The translations under genes and the position numbers were made by a program. A stretch of DNA of 64,000 nt, taken from contig NZ_JASJEU010000024.1 of NCBI RefSeq assembly GCF_030077735.1, positions 1-64,000 on the forward strand, given 5' to 3'. The notes below the pieces were generated by a model. It saw nothing but the letters and a program-made list of their open reading frames with translations. It searched no databases and had not been told where the DNA came from. Shown in pieces: positions 1 through 8,541 of the stretch (position 1 is its first letter; each line of letters begins with the position of its first letter). Origin of the DNA: Gordonibacter faecis. Its GTDB lineage: Bacteria > Actinomycetota > Coriobacteriia > Coriobacteriales > Eggerthellaceae.

Positions 1-332
1 AAGGGCTCTGCCCTTGCCGCTCAGCATCAGCAAACCTGCAGGTCAAACGTAGTTGTCGGCAAGGGCAGAGCCCTTGCACTACGGCCAACCTGACAGGTGG
101 GGGGCTTTTGTTACAGCCCCGTTCGCGCGAAGCGCGAAAACGCAGGTCACAGTTGGGTTCTCCGCCTGCGGCGGAGAGGGCGCTTCGTGAAGCGCCTCTA
201 CGAAGGTTACCTTTTTAGTTAGGTTTATCGTACGTGAACGAGCCCTCGTCATAGTGATAGGGAGGGCAGTCATCTTGTGGCGCAATAGACAGCGCACTAG
301 CGCGTCACACTTTTATGAAGCGGGGCAAGGCT
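1..332. other. Intergenic region with several hairpins
   Basis: No gene is supported here. The stretch is rich in inverted repeats. GCAAGGGCAGAGCCCTTGC at 59-77 is a perfect palindrome with an AGA loop and has a sister copy at 2793-2811. GGGGGCTTTTGTTACAGCCCC lies at about 101-121, and there is a further inverted repeat near 160-220. They lie downstream of gpmI on its strand, so one or more may end that transcript. A 72-codon open frame at 79-297 has no convincing ribosome binding site and I do not call it a gene. Confidence 0.5.
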
Positions 333-1904
333 TTAGGCGAGCAGGCTCTTTCCTGTCATGGCCTCGGGGGGGTTGAGGCCTATGAGTTCTAATAGCGTGG
401 GGGCTATGTCGCAAAGGGCTCCTTGGGTGTTGGCCAGCGTGCGGCCGGTGTTTGCATAATCGGCGAGGACGAAGGGCACAAGCGCGGTTGTGTGGGCCGT
501 GAAGGGCGAGCCGTCCTCGGCGAGCATCTTGTCGGCGTTGCCGTGATCAGCGGTGATAAGCGCCACACCACCTTTGCGTTCAAGCGCAGCCAGCACCTGC
601 CCCACGCCTGCGTCCACCGCTTCGACCGCAGCGACCGCGGCCGGAATAACGCCCGTGTGACCCACCATGTCGCAGTTCGCGAAGTTCACGAGGTAAACGT
701 CGGCCTCGTCCGCGTCGATGGCGGCGGCAAGCGTCGCGGCCACATCCGGCTCGCTCATCTCGGGCTGCAGATCGTAGGTGGCCACCTTCGGGCTGGGAAT
801 GAGGGAGCGTTCCTCCCCCGCCTTCGGCTCCTCGCGACCACCGTTTAAGAAGAACGTCACGTGGGCGTACTTCTCGGTCTCGGCGATGTGGTACTGGCGC
901 AGGTTCGCCTCGGCCAGCACGTCAGCCAGTACTTCGTCCGGGAATTCCTTGGCGAAGGCCACCGGCGCGGGAATCTCCGGGTCATACTCGGTCAGACACA
1001 CGAAATTGACCTGCGGGTATACCCCGCGGTCGAAGCCTTCGAACGCAGGATCCACCAGCGCGCGCGTGAGTTCGCGAGCACGGTCGGGACGGAAGTTGAA
1101 GAACACCACGGCGTCACCTTCGCGCACACCACGCACCGTGAGCGCCACCGGTTCCACGAATTCATCAGTGACCTCGGCGGTATACGAGGCGGCCATGACC
1201 TCGGCGGGCGTCGCGTCCGTGCACGGTTCGGCGCGCACGATGGCCTGCCATGCGCGCTCGACGCGCTCCCAGCGGTTGTCGCGATCCATGGCGTAGTAGC
1301 GCCCGGAAATGCTGCCTATTTCAGCGGTGCAGGTGTCATCAGTCAACTCAGCAGCCACAGCAGCCAGTTCGTCGATATAGCCCGCGCCGCTTTTCGGCGG
1401 CACGTCGCGGCCGTCCATGAAGCAGTGCACGACGATGTGCGCCATGCCTGCCGCCTTTGCTGCACGCATGAGCGCGTAAAGATGCTCATTGGAGGAATGC
1501 ACTCCGCCGTCTGATACAAGGCCCATGAGATGCAAGGCCGCACCCGGCTCGCGCGTCGCAGCAAACGCGCTGTTCAACACGGGGTTCGCCGCCAGCGAAC
1601 CGTCGGCGCACGCACGATTGATGCGCGTGAGTTCCTGATACACCACGCGTCCCGCGCCGATGTTGAGGTGCCCCACCTCAGAGTTGCCCATCTGGCCCTC
1701 GGGCAAGCCCACGGCCTCCCCCGACGCCTCAAGCTTCGTCCACGAACACGTGGCGAAAAGCTCGTCCAGATGGGGCGTGTGTGCCTGAGAGATGGCGTTG
1801 CCCGGGCCAGCCTCCGCCAAGCCGAACCCATCCATAATAATGAGACACGCGGGAAGCGTGAGGTTGGCGGCTTGCGCCGCACGGGATTCTTCGACTGCGC
1901 TCAC
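333..1904 (-). CDS. gpmI: 2,3-bisphosphoglycerate-independent phosphoglycerate mutase
   Basis: Interconverts 3- and 2-phosphoglycerate in lower glycolysis in the cytoplasm, using two Mn ions and a phosphoserine intermediate. The metal site motif DGFGLAEAGPGNA lies near residue 25 and the catalytic serine motif GNSEVGHLNIGAGR near residue 70. Late metal-binding motifs DGRDVPP and ADHGNADKM are present. At 523 residues it is slightly longer than the usual 505-515. The chosen start is a GTG at 1904, eight bases after a GGAG. Both the GTG and this putative ribosome site lie inside an interspersed repeat that also encodes the first residues, and no other good start precedes the conserved LPACLIIMDGFG. 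It follows tpiA by 72 bp and is the last gene of the glycolytic cluster. The identification is secure; the exact start is less so. Confidence 0.95.
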   Translation of the reverse strand: MSAVEESRAAQAANLTLPACLIIMDGFGLAEAGPGNAISQAHTPHLDELFATCSWTKLEASGEAVGLPEGQMGNSEVGHLNIGAGRVVYQELTRINRACADGSLAANPVLNSAFAATREPGAALHLMGLVSDGGVHSSNEHLYALMRAAKAAGMAHIVVHCFMDGRDVPPKSGAGYIDELAAVAAELTDDTCTAEIGSISGRYYAMDRDNRWERVERAWQAIVRAEPCTDATPAEVMAASYTAEVTDEFVEPVALTVRGVREGDAVVFFNFRPDRARELTRALVDPAFEGFDRGVYPQVNFVCLTEYDPEIPAPVAFAKEFPDEVLADVLAEANLRQYHIAETEKYAHVTFFLNGGREEPKAGEERSLIPSPKVATYDLQPEMSEPDVAATLAAAIDADEADVYLVNFANCDMVGHTGVIPAAVAAVEAVDAGVGQVLAALERKGGVALITADHGNADKMLAEDGSPFTAHTTALVPFVLADYANTGRTLANTQGALCDIAPTLLELIGLNPPEAMTGKSLLA

Positions 1905-1931
1905 TTCGTTCGCTCCGCTCAGAATGACAGA
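1886..1931 (-). repeat. Interspersed TCATTCTGAGCG-type repeat overlapping gpmI start
   Basis: On the minus strand this reads TGTCATTCTGAGCGGAGCGA and continues to GTCGAAGAATCCCG. It is a half-copy of the widespread repeat present as a full inverted pair at 4105-4217. It supplies the putative ribosome site and the first codons of gpmI. Confidence 0.6.
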
Positions 1932-1955
1932 CGAGGGCAGCTCGCACTGCCCTCG
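1932..1955 (-). terminator. Hairpin after tpiA
   Basis: CGAGGGCA and TGCCCTCG pair perfectly over an 8-base loop, 21 bp after the tpiA stop. There is no clear T-run, so it may be an RNA-processing or attenuating hairpin rather than a full terminator. Confidence 0.45.
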
Positions 1956-1976
1956 TTCACGATGACTAGGACTACG

Positions 1977-2747
1977 TTACAGACATGCCTCGATGAGTTG
2001 GACGAAGGAGGCGGCTTTAAGGCTGGCACCGCCGATGAGGCCGCCGTCGATGTTCGGCTGCGCCAACAGGCCCTCCACGTTGCCCGGGTTCATGGAGCCG
2101 CCGTAGAGCACGCGCATCTCTTCGGCCGCATCTTCGCCGAATAGCTCGGACAGCGTCGCGCGGATGGCGGCGCACACGGCTTCGGCCTGCTCAGGCGTGG
2201 CGGTACGACCGGTGCCGATAGCCCAGATGGGCTCGTAGGCCACGACGCAGCGCTTGCCGTCAGCCGCATCCACACCCGCAAACGCGGCGCGCACTTGGGC
2301 GGTCACGTATTCTTCGGTGTTACCCTCATCGCGCACGGCGAGCGATTCGCCCACGCACACGATGGCGTAGAGGCCGGCTTCCACCAGGGCCTTCACCTTG
2401 CGGTTTACGTCCTCGTTCGTTTCGCCGAACAGCTCGCGGCGCTCGGAGTGGCCCACAATGGAGCACGCGCAGCCAATTTCCTTGATCATCGGCACCGAGA
2501 TTTCGCCCGTGAACGCACCCGACGGCTCCCAGTACACGTTCTGCGCGCCGACGGCAATTTTCGTGCGGTCGAAGTCGAGCACCGTTTTGGCCGGCTTGAG
2601 GTCGACGAACGGCGGGCAGATGACGATATCAACATCCTCCGGCCATTCCTTTTCGTACTGGTTCGAAATCTCCTGCGTGAGCACCACCGCCTCACCAACA
2701 GTGTTATTCATCTTCCAGTTACCCGCCATCATAGGTTTGCGAGCCAT
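1977..2747 (-). CDS. tpiA: Triosephosphate isomerase
   Basis: Interconverts dihydroxyacetone phosphate and glyceraldehyde 3-phosphate in the cytoplasm. The 256 residues are full length for the family. The substrate lysine lies in GNWKMNNT at residues 9-16, the electrophilic histidine in SIVGHSERR near residue 100, and the catalytic glutamate in AYEPIWAIGTG near residue 170. The phosphate-binding YGGSMNPGN is present near residue 215. The ATG at 2747 follows GGAAAGGG at a good distance. It lies between pgk (117 bp upstream, with two hairpins between them) and gpmI. Nothing in the protein departs from the family. Confidence 0.97.
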   Translation of the reverse strand: MARKPMMAGNWKMNNTVGEAVVLTQEISNQYEKEWPEDVDIVICPPFVDLKPAKTVLDFDRTKIAVGAQNVYWEPSGAFTGEISVPMIKEIGCACSIVGHSERRELFGETNEDVNRKVKALVEAGLYAIVCVGESLAVRDEGNTEEYVTAQVRAAFAGVDAADGKRCVVAYEPIWAIGTGRTATPEQAEAVCAAIRATLSELFGEDAAEEMRVLYGGSMNPGNVEGLLAQPNIDGGLIGGASLKAASFVQLIEACL

Positions 2748-2760
2748 ATTTACCCTTTCC

Positions 2761-2852
2761 GCCGTTCTGCCGAACGGCGGAACGACTTGACGGCAAGGGT
2801 AGAACCCTTGCCCTACGGAATACCTGCCAGGAGGCCTCTTATTGCGGCCTCC
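2761..2852 (-). terminator. Triple-hairpin region between pgk and tpiA
   Basis: Three inverted repeats follow one another: GGAGGCC/GGCCTCC (2830-2852), GCAAGGGTAGAACCCTTGC (2793-2811) and GCCGTT/AACGGC (2761-2778). The middle one is a sister of the palindrome at 59-77 and differs by a compensated base pair (C-G to T-A), which suggests that the hairpin itself is kept. No T-run follows, so strong termination is unproven. A partial stop or an mRNA-stabilising role is possible. Confidence 0.5.
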
Positions 2853-2864
2853 TACGCCAACCTG

Positions 2865-4049
<1,185 letters not shown>

Positions 4050-4104
4050 ATTCATCTCCTTGAGGTCACATGCAAGCCACCGTCCGTGCAGAACCCCGTA
4101 GATT

Positions 4105-4217
4105 GTCATCCTGAGCGGAGGCCGCAGGCCGGAGCCGAAGGATCCCATGCGGCGACAGCGCATCCGGCCTTCGGCTCGCGCGGGATCCTTCGACTCGCTG
4201 CGCTCGCTCAGGATGAC
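4105..4217. repeat. Inverted-pair interspersed repeat (REP/MITE-like)
   Basis: The ends GTCATCCTGAGCG (4105) and CGCTCAGGATGAC (to 4217) are exact reverse complements. Inner AAGGATCC and GGATCCTT also pair. The core is GC-rich (GGCCGCAGGCCGG, CGGCCTTCGGCTCGCG). Its translated shadow reads VILSERSESKDP, a typical sign of this widespread non-coding repeat. A degenerate half-copy lies at 1886-1931. Confidence 0.7.
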
Positions 4218-4250
4218 ACCTGTAAGCATTCGGACGAGTCAGCAAAGGAA

Positions 4251-4276
4251 AACGAGCCTGCCAAGGCAGGCTCGTT
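4251..4276 (-). terminator. Intrinsic terminator after gap
   Basis: A 12-bp perfect stem, AACGAGCCTGCC and GGCAGGCTCGTT, with a 2-base loop, lies 13 bp after the gap stop on the minus strand and is followed by TTCCTTTGC. It should end or attenuate the gap transcript before pgk. Confidence 0.75.
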
Positions 4277-4289
4277 TCAACAAATACGC

Positions 4290-5291
4290 TTAGAGCAAAA
4301 TCTTCACGAGATCCTTAACCCTGTTGGAATAGCCCCACTCGTTATCGTACCAGCTGATGCACTTCGCGAAGTTACCCTCGCCACCCATCACCATGGTGAG
4401 CTTGCCGTCGTAGATGGAGGAATGCGGGTTGTCCACGATGTCGATGGAGACAATCGGATCCTCGGTGTACTCAAGGATGCCGTTGAGCGGGCCTTCGGCC
4501 GCAGCCTTCATCGCGGCGTTGATCTCGTCGATGGTGACATCGCGCTCCAGCTCAACCGTGAGGTCAACCATCGAGCCGTCCGGCGTGGGAACGCGAGTAG
4601 CGAAGCCGTCCAGCTTGCCCTTGAGTTCCGGCAGCACGAGCGACACCGCGCGCGCGGCACCGGTGGTGGTGGGGATCATGGACATGGCAGCCGCGCGGGC
4701 GCGACGCAGGTCCTTGTGCGGCAGGTCGAGAATCTTCTGGTCGTTCGTGTAGGAGTGAATGGTGTTCATGTAGCCGCGCTTGATGCCGAAGTTGTCCAGC
4801 AGCACCTTCGCGAAGGGGGCCAGGCAGTTCGTCGTGCACGAGGCGTTGGAGATGATGTTGTGCTTCTCGGGATCGTACTGGTCGTCGTTCACGCCCATGA
4901 CGATGGTGATGTCTTCGTTTTTGGCCGGCGCGGAGATGACAACCTTCTTGGCGCCCGCGTCGAGGTGCGCCTTGGCCTTCGTGCCGTCGGTGAAGAAGCC
5001 CGTGGACTCCACCACCACGTCAACGCCCAGTTCACCCCAGGGGAGGTTCGCGGGCTCGCGCTCGGAGAGGACCTTGACCGCATGGCCGTCGGCGATGAAG
5101 CCATCCTCGGTGACCTCGACCGTGTCGAAGGCGCGCCCGTGGACGGAATCGTACTTGAGCAGGTGGGCCATCGTCGGGATGTCGCCGAGGTCGTTAACCG
5201 CCACAACCTCGATGTCGGGATCGTTCACCATCGCGCGGAACGCCAGGCGGCCGATGCGACCGAATCCGTTAATGCCTACTTTGATTGCCAT
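4290..5291 (-). CDS. gap: Glyceraldehyde-3-phosphate dehydrogenase (type I)
   Basis: Oxidises glyceraldehyde 3-phosphate with NAD and phosphate in the cytoplasm. The 333 residues are full length. The Rossmann motif INGFGRIGR is at residues 7-15 and the catalytic cysteine in SNASCTTNCLAP is near residue 150. The NAD-contacting ending YDNEWGYSNR is intact. The ATG at 5291 follows AAAGGGG by six bases; a longer open frame to 5483 has no family similarity and is rejected. It is the first gene of the gap-pgk-tpiA-gpmI cluster, but the terminator directly after it suggests that it is made in excess of the other enzymes. Confidence 0.97.
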   Translation of the reverse strand: MAIKVGINGFGRIGRLAFRAMVNDPDIEVVAVNDLGDIPTMAHLLKYDSVHGRAFDTVEVTEDGFIADGHAVKVLSEREPANLPWGELGVDVVVESTGFFTDGTKAKAHLDAGAKKVVISAPAKNEDITIVMGVNDDQYDPEKHNIISNASCTTNCLAPFAKVLLDNFGIKRGYMNTIHSYTNDQKILDLPHKDLRRARAAAMSMIPTTTGAARAVSLVLPELKGKLDGFATRVPTPDGSMVDLTVELERDVTIDEINAAMKAAAEGPLNGILEYTEDPIVSIDIVDNPHSSIYDGKLTMVMGGEGNFAKCISWYDNEWGYSNRVKDLVKILL

Positions 5292-5564
5292 GCGTATCCC
5301 CTTTCGTAAAGATACTCTGTTGCAGTCTTTTGGGACGGTACTGATACTACACCGCGTGCGCGCCCGGCGGGGCGAGCGCGGGGTCATCCCATAATAAAAG
5401 CATGCCGAGCAGGGAATTTGCCAACTTAGTGCAACTGCCTCCCAGTGGACGCCACCAGGCGCGCCCGATTCACGCATGCGCACACATTGTACTCCGCAAA
5501 AGCGCGTTGCACGGTTTCAGACGGTCAACGATGAGGCGGGCGGCGGTTTTTCACAGGGGGAACG

Positions 5565-6494
5565 CTAGCTTTTGGCCTCTTTCGCCATCTGTTCGATACG
5601 GCGCACGCGGTGGTACACGGCGCTTTTTGACAGCGGCGGGTTGGCGCGCTCGCCGAGTTCCTTGAGCGTGGCATCCGGGTAGGTGACGCGCAGGCGGATG
5701 AACTCCTGCAGTGCGGGAGGCAGGTTCTCCATGCCGTGAGCCTCAAGCACCGTTCTGATGGCGAAGATCTGATCGACCGAGGCGCTGGCGCTTTTTGCCT
5801 GGTTCGCCACCTCGGCGTTTGTCATGCGGTTCACGTCGTTACGCACGCTTTTGATGACACGCTCGTTTTCCATGGCTAGCGCGCAGTGGTGCGCGCCTGC
5901 GAACGCGAGGAATTCCAGAATGGCGGCTCCGCTTTTGAGGTACACCATATAGGAGCTGCGCCGTTGCATGATGCGCGCGTTGATGCCTTTTTCCTCCATG
6001 AGCGCCACCAGGCCCTCGGCCAAGGGTTCGGACTCCACGGTAATTTCGAAGTGGAAGTCGCCACGCGGGTTGGCGATGAAGCCGCTGCCGAGAAACGCGC
6101 CGCGCAGATAGGCGGCCGTGCAGCACTGCTTATCCACGAGGTCGGGCTTGATGCCCAGCTCCAGGCCCTCTTCGGAGAGCACGCCCATGTCGCGCAGCGC
6201 CTCGGCCAAGGTGGGCTGCGCCGGCACCTCTATCAGATAGTTTGGCGTTTTGTGCAGCACGCTGCGGCGCACGGTGAGCTCGGTTTTCAGGTGGTAGAGC
6301 TCGTGGAGCAGCTTGATGATGAGGCGCGCCACACTGGGCACGTCGGTGGATACTTCCAGACGGTACGCGCCCTGGCCGCTGAGGAAGAGGGTGCCTTCGA
6401 TGCGCACGAGCGCCGCCAGGGTTGCTTTTTCGCAGTGCGAGCATACGGGGGGCACGCGCGCGAGTTCGTCTTTTACTTCTGCCGTGAACGACAT
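5565..6494 (-). CDS. whiA: WhiA-type DNA-binding regulator
   Basis: WhiA couples an N-terminal LAGLIDADG homing-endonuclease-like fold (without nuclease activity) to a C-terminal helix-turn-helix. It acts in division control in Gram-positive bacteria and in sporulation in Streptomyces. Here MSFTAEVKDELARVP starts the protein and CCTAAYLRGAFLGSGFI (near residue 125) is the LAGLIDADG-like core. LKELGERANPPLSKSAVYHR (near residue 285) is the HTH. The 309 residues are standard. Its start overlaps the last 22 bases of yvcK, so translation is probably coupled. It is the last gene of the uvrC-rapZ-yvcK-whiA unit. Confidence 0.93.
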   Translation of the reverse strand: MSFTAEVKDELARVPPVCSHCEKATLAALVRIEGTLFLSGQGAYRLEVSTDVPSVARLIIKLLHELYHLKTELTVRRSVLHKTPNYLIEVPAQPTLAEALRDMGVLSEEGLELGIKPDLVDKQCCTAAYLRGAFLGSGFIANPRGDFHFEITVESEPLAEGLVALMEEKGINARIMQRRSSYMVYLKSGAAILEFLAFAGAHHCALAMENERVIKSVRNDVNRMTNAEVANQAKSASASVDQIFAIRTVLEAHGMENLPPALQEFIRLRVTYPDATLKELGERANPPLSKSAVYHRVRRIEQMAKEAKS

Positions 6495-7597
6495 AGCTTC
6501 AACACCCCCCGGAATGCGTCGCGCAAGGCGCCCGGGTTGTGCCAGGTGGGCTGCGCAGGGTCCACCAAATCGCGCGCGATGACCACGGGGCCCTGCGCTT
6601 GGATGGCCTGGACGTCGCGGTAGGTGATGGCCACGGGGCGCACGCGGCCGCCGAGCACCGCGTCGTCCATGTCGGACGTGGAGCCGTGTTCAGGCTCGTC
6701 GCCGGCAAGCGCGCCGAACACGCCGGTGGCGGGGCTGTCGGGGCGCAGCGGCACGGTGGTGTGCACCAGCATGTAGTCCACGAGCCCATGCATGCCGTGA
6801 TCCATGAGCGCTTCCACGTGTTCGCGCGCCGTAAGGCCCCAGGTCTCCCCCTGCATGTCGGCGAGCGAGCACACGAAAAGCGTGCTGGCCCGCGAGGCGC
6901 GCACCGCGTCCACTACGCCGGGAACCAGCAGGTTCGGAATGATGGAGGTGAAAAGCGAGCCGGGGCCAAGCACAATGAGGTCGGCTTCACGGATGGCCTT
7001 GAGCGCGGGTTCGTAGGGCGTGACCGGGCGGTCGGCGCTCAGACGCACGCGGTCGAGCGCCGTGCGCGAATGGCAGGCCACGGCTTGGCCTTCAATCTCG
7101 CGGCCATCGCGCGTGTGCGCCACCAGCGTGACGCGATCGAGCGTGGAGGGGTACACGCGTCCCTGGGCATCAAGCAGCTTCTCGCAGATAGCGATGGCCT
7201 CAGGGAATGACCCGGCCGCGTCTTCGAGCGCTGAGAGCATGAGGTTTCCAAGCGTGTGGTTGCCCGCGAAGGGGAACCGGTACTTGAAGGCGCGCACGAG
7301 CGGATCGTTCGGGTCGGCCGCCATGGCAGCCAAGCATTTGCGCACGTCACCGGGGGGCGTGACGTTTGCCTCCTCGCGCAGTACACCAGTGGAGCCGCCA
7401 TCGTCGGCCATGGCCACCACGGCACTGGTTTCCAGTCCCATGGACAAAAGCGTGCGGATGGACACGGGCGCACCGGTGCCGCCGCCGATGACAACCGCGC
7501 GCACGTGCTCGCCAGGAGCCACCACGGCGGGCGCGGGATCGAGCGCCGCGAACGCAGCGGTAGCTGAGGGATCGTGGGTAAACGCAGGTGTTGTCAT
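6473..7597 (-). CDS. yvcK: YvcK/CofD-like gluconeogenesis factor
   Basis: The family binds UDP-sugars and affects carbon use and cell-wall balance in Gram-positive bacteria; it resembles the lactyl-phospholactate transferase CofD. The nucleotide-binding start VVIGGGTGAPVSIRTLL lies near residue 37, and ADDGGSTGVLREE and PPGDVRKCLAA follow. GNHTLGNLML and LGPGSLFTSIIPNLLV are also typical. I choose the ATG at 7597 because it overlaps the rapZ stop as ATGA, giving 374 residues. The open frame to 7720 lies inside rapZ and is a shadow. About 35 residues precede the conserved domain, a modest extension. Confidence 0.93.
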   Translation of the reverse strand: MTTPAFTHDPSATAAFAALDPAPAVVAPGEHVRAVVIGGGTGAPVSIRTLLSMGLETSAVVAMADDGGSTGVLREEANVTPPGDVRKCLAAMAADPNDPLVRAFKYRFPFAGNHTLGNLMLSALEDAAGSFPEAIAICEKLLDAQGRVYPSTLDRVTLVAHTRDGREIEGQAVACHSRTALDRVRLSADRPVTPYEPALKAIREADLIVLGPGSLFTSIIPNLLVPGVVDAVRASRASTLFVCSLADMQGETWGLTAREHVEALMDHGMHGLVDYMLVHTTVPLRPDSPATGVFGALAGDEPEHGSTSDMDDAVLGGRVRPVAITYRDVQAIQAQGPVVIARDLVDPAQPTWHNPGALRDAFRGVLKLCRSRQK

Positions 7598-8517
7598 AGC
7601 GCGCCGCCCTCGGCGAGCGCGAGGTCGCGGTGCGCGATACTCACGCGGTAACCCTGCGCCTTCAGGTAGTCGGCCGTGGATTCCGCGAGCGCCACCGAGC
7701 GGTGTTGGCCGCCCGTGCACCCCACCGCAATGGCCAGCTGCTGCTTACCTTCGGCCACGTAACCAGGCATGACGCAGTCGAGTAGCCCGCGCCAGCGCTG
7801 TTCAAACTCTTCGGTTTCCGGGCGATACAGCACGAAATCGCGCACTGGTTTGTCGAGGCCCGTAAGCGGGCGCAGTTTCGGGTCGTAGTAGGGGTTTGGC
7901 AGAAAGCGCACGTCCATGACCAGGTCGGCGTCGAGCGGCGCGCCGTGCTTGAAACCAAACGAGTACACGGTGACCGAGAGTCCCGTGCGCTCTTCCCCCG
8001 GCGCGAACAGATCGCGGATGGTGGCGCGCAGCTGCGGCGGCAACATGTCGGTGGTGTCTACCACGTGATGGGCGCTTTCGCGCAGCTCGAAGAGCAGGTT
8101 GCGCTCGCGCTCGATGCCTTGGGCGATGGAGGCGCCGTCCGTACACAACGGGTGCCGGCGGCGGCTGGACTTGTAGCGCGCAACAAGCTTCTCATCTGCG
8201 GCATCGAGGAATAGAATGCGGTAGTCAATGCCCTGGGCCTTCAACTTCTTCAACTCATTCATGAGGTTCGCAAAGAAATCACGGTTGCGGGCGTCGCATA
8301 CCACGGCAAGGCGGCGACGCTCGTCGGGCTGGCCGGGCATGCCCGTGAGTTCCAACAGGTTCGCAATGAGGCTGGCGGGCAGGTTGTCCACGCAGAAATA
8401 GCCCAAATCTTCGAAGGAGTGCATGGCCTCAGTGCGCCCTGCCCCGCTCATGCCGCTTACGATGACAAGTTCAGGCATGTGCGCCAAGTCGACGCGATCC
8501 GCTGCTTCTTCGCTCAT
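7594..8517 (-). CDS. rapZ: RNase adapter / nucleotide-binding protein RapZ
   Basis: A P-loop protein of the RapZ (YvcJ) family. In enteric bacteria it guides RNase E to a small RNA controlling glucosamine-6-phosphate synthase; in Gram-positive bacteria its role is less clear. The Walker A motif GMSGAGRTEA is at residues 22-31. FVDNLP-like FCVDNLPASL lies near residue 45 and the C-terminal sugar-binding core AVGCTGGQHRSVALAE near residue 270. The 307 residues are full length. GGAAGGA precedes the ATG at 8517. It lies 24 bp after uvrC and overlaps yvcK by four bases. Confidence 0.94.
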   Translation of the reverse strand: MSEEAADRVDLAHMPELVIVSGMSGAGRTEAMHSFEDLGYFCVDNLPASLIANLLELTGMPGQPDERRRLAVVCDARNRDFFANLMNELKKLKAQGIDYRILFLDAADEKLVARYKSSRRRHPLCTDGASIAQGIERERNLLFELRESAHHVVDTTDMLPPQLRATIRDLFAPGEERTGLSVTVYSFGFKHGAPLDADLVMDVRFLPNPYYDPKLRPLTGLDKPVRDFVLYRPETEEFEQRWRGLLDCVMPGYVAEGKQQLAIAVGCTGGQHRSVALAESTADYLKAQGYRVSIAHRDLALAEGGAL

Positions 8518-8541
8518 GTCGTCCGTCCTTCCGTGGATATT

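Noticed and set aside
423..2144. Several long plus-strand open frames opposite gpmI and tpiA
   Set aside because: Shadows of GC-rich minus-strand genes with secure family identity; no ribosome sites or recognisable domains.
4050..4229. Longer pgk start
   Set aside because: The extra 60 codons translate a repeat (VILSERSESKDP); the ATG at 4049 has a good ribosome site and the family start.
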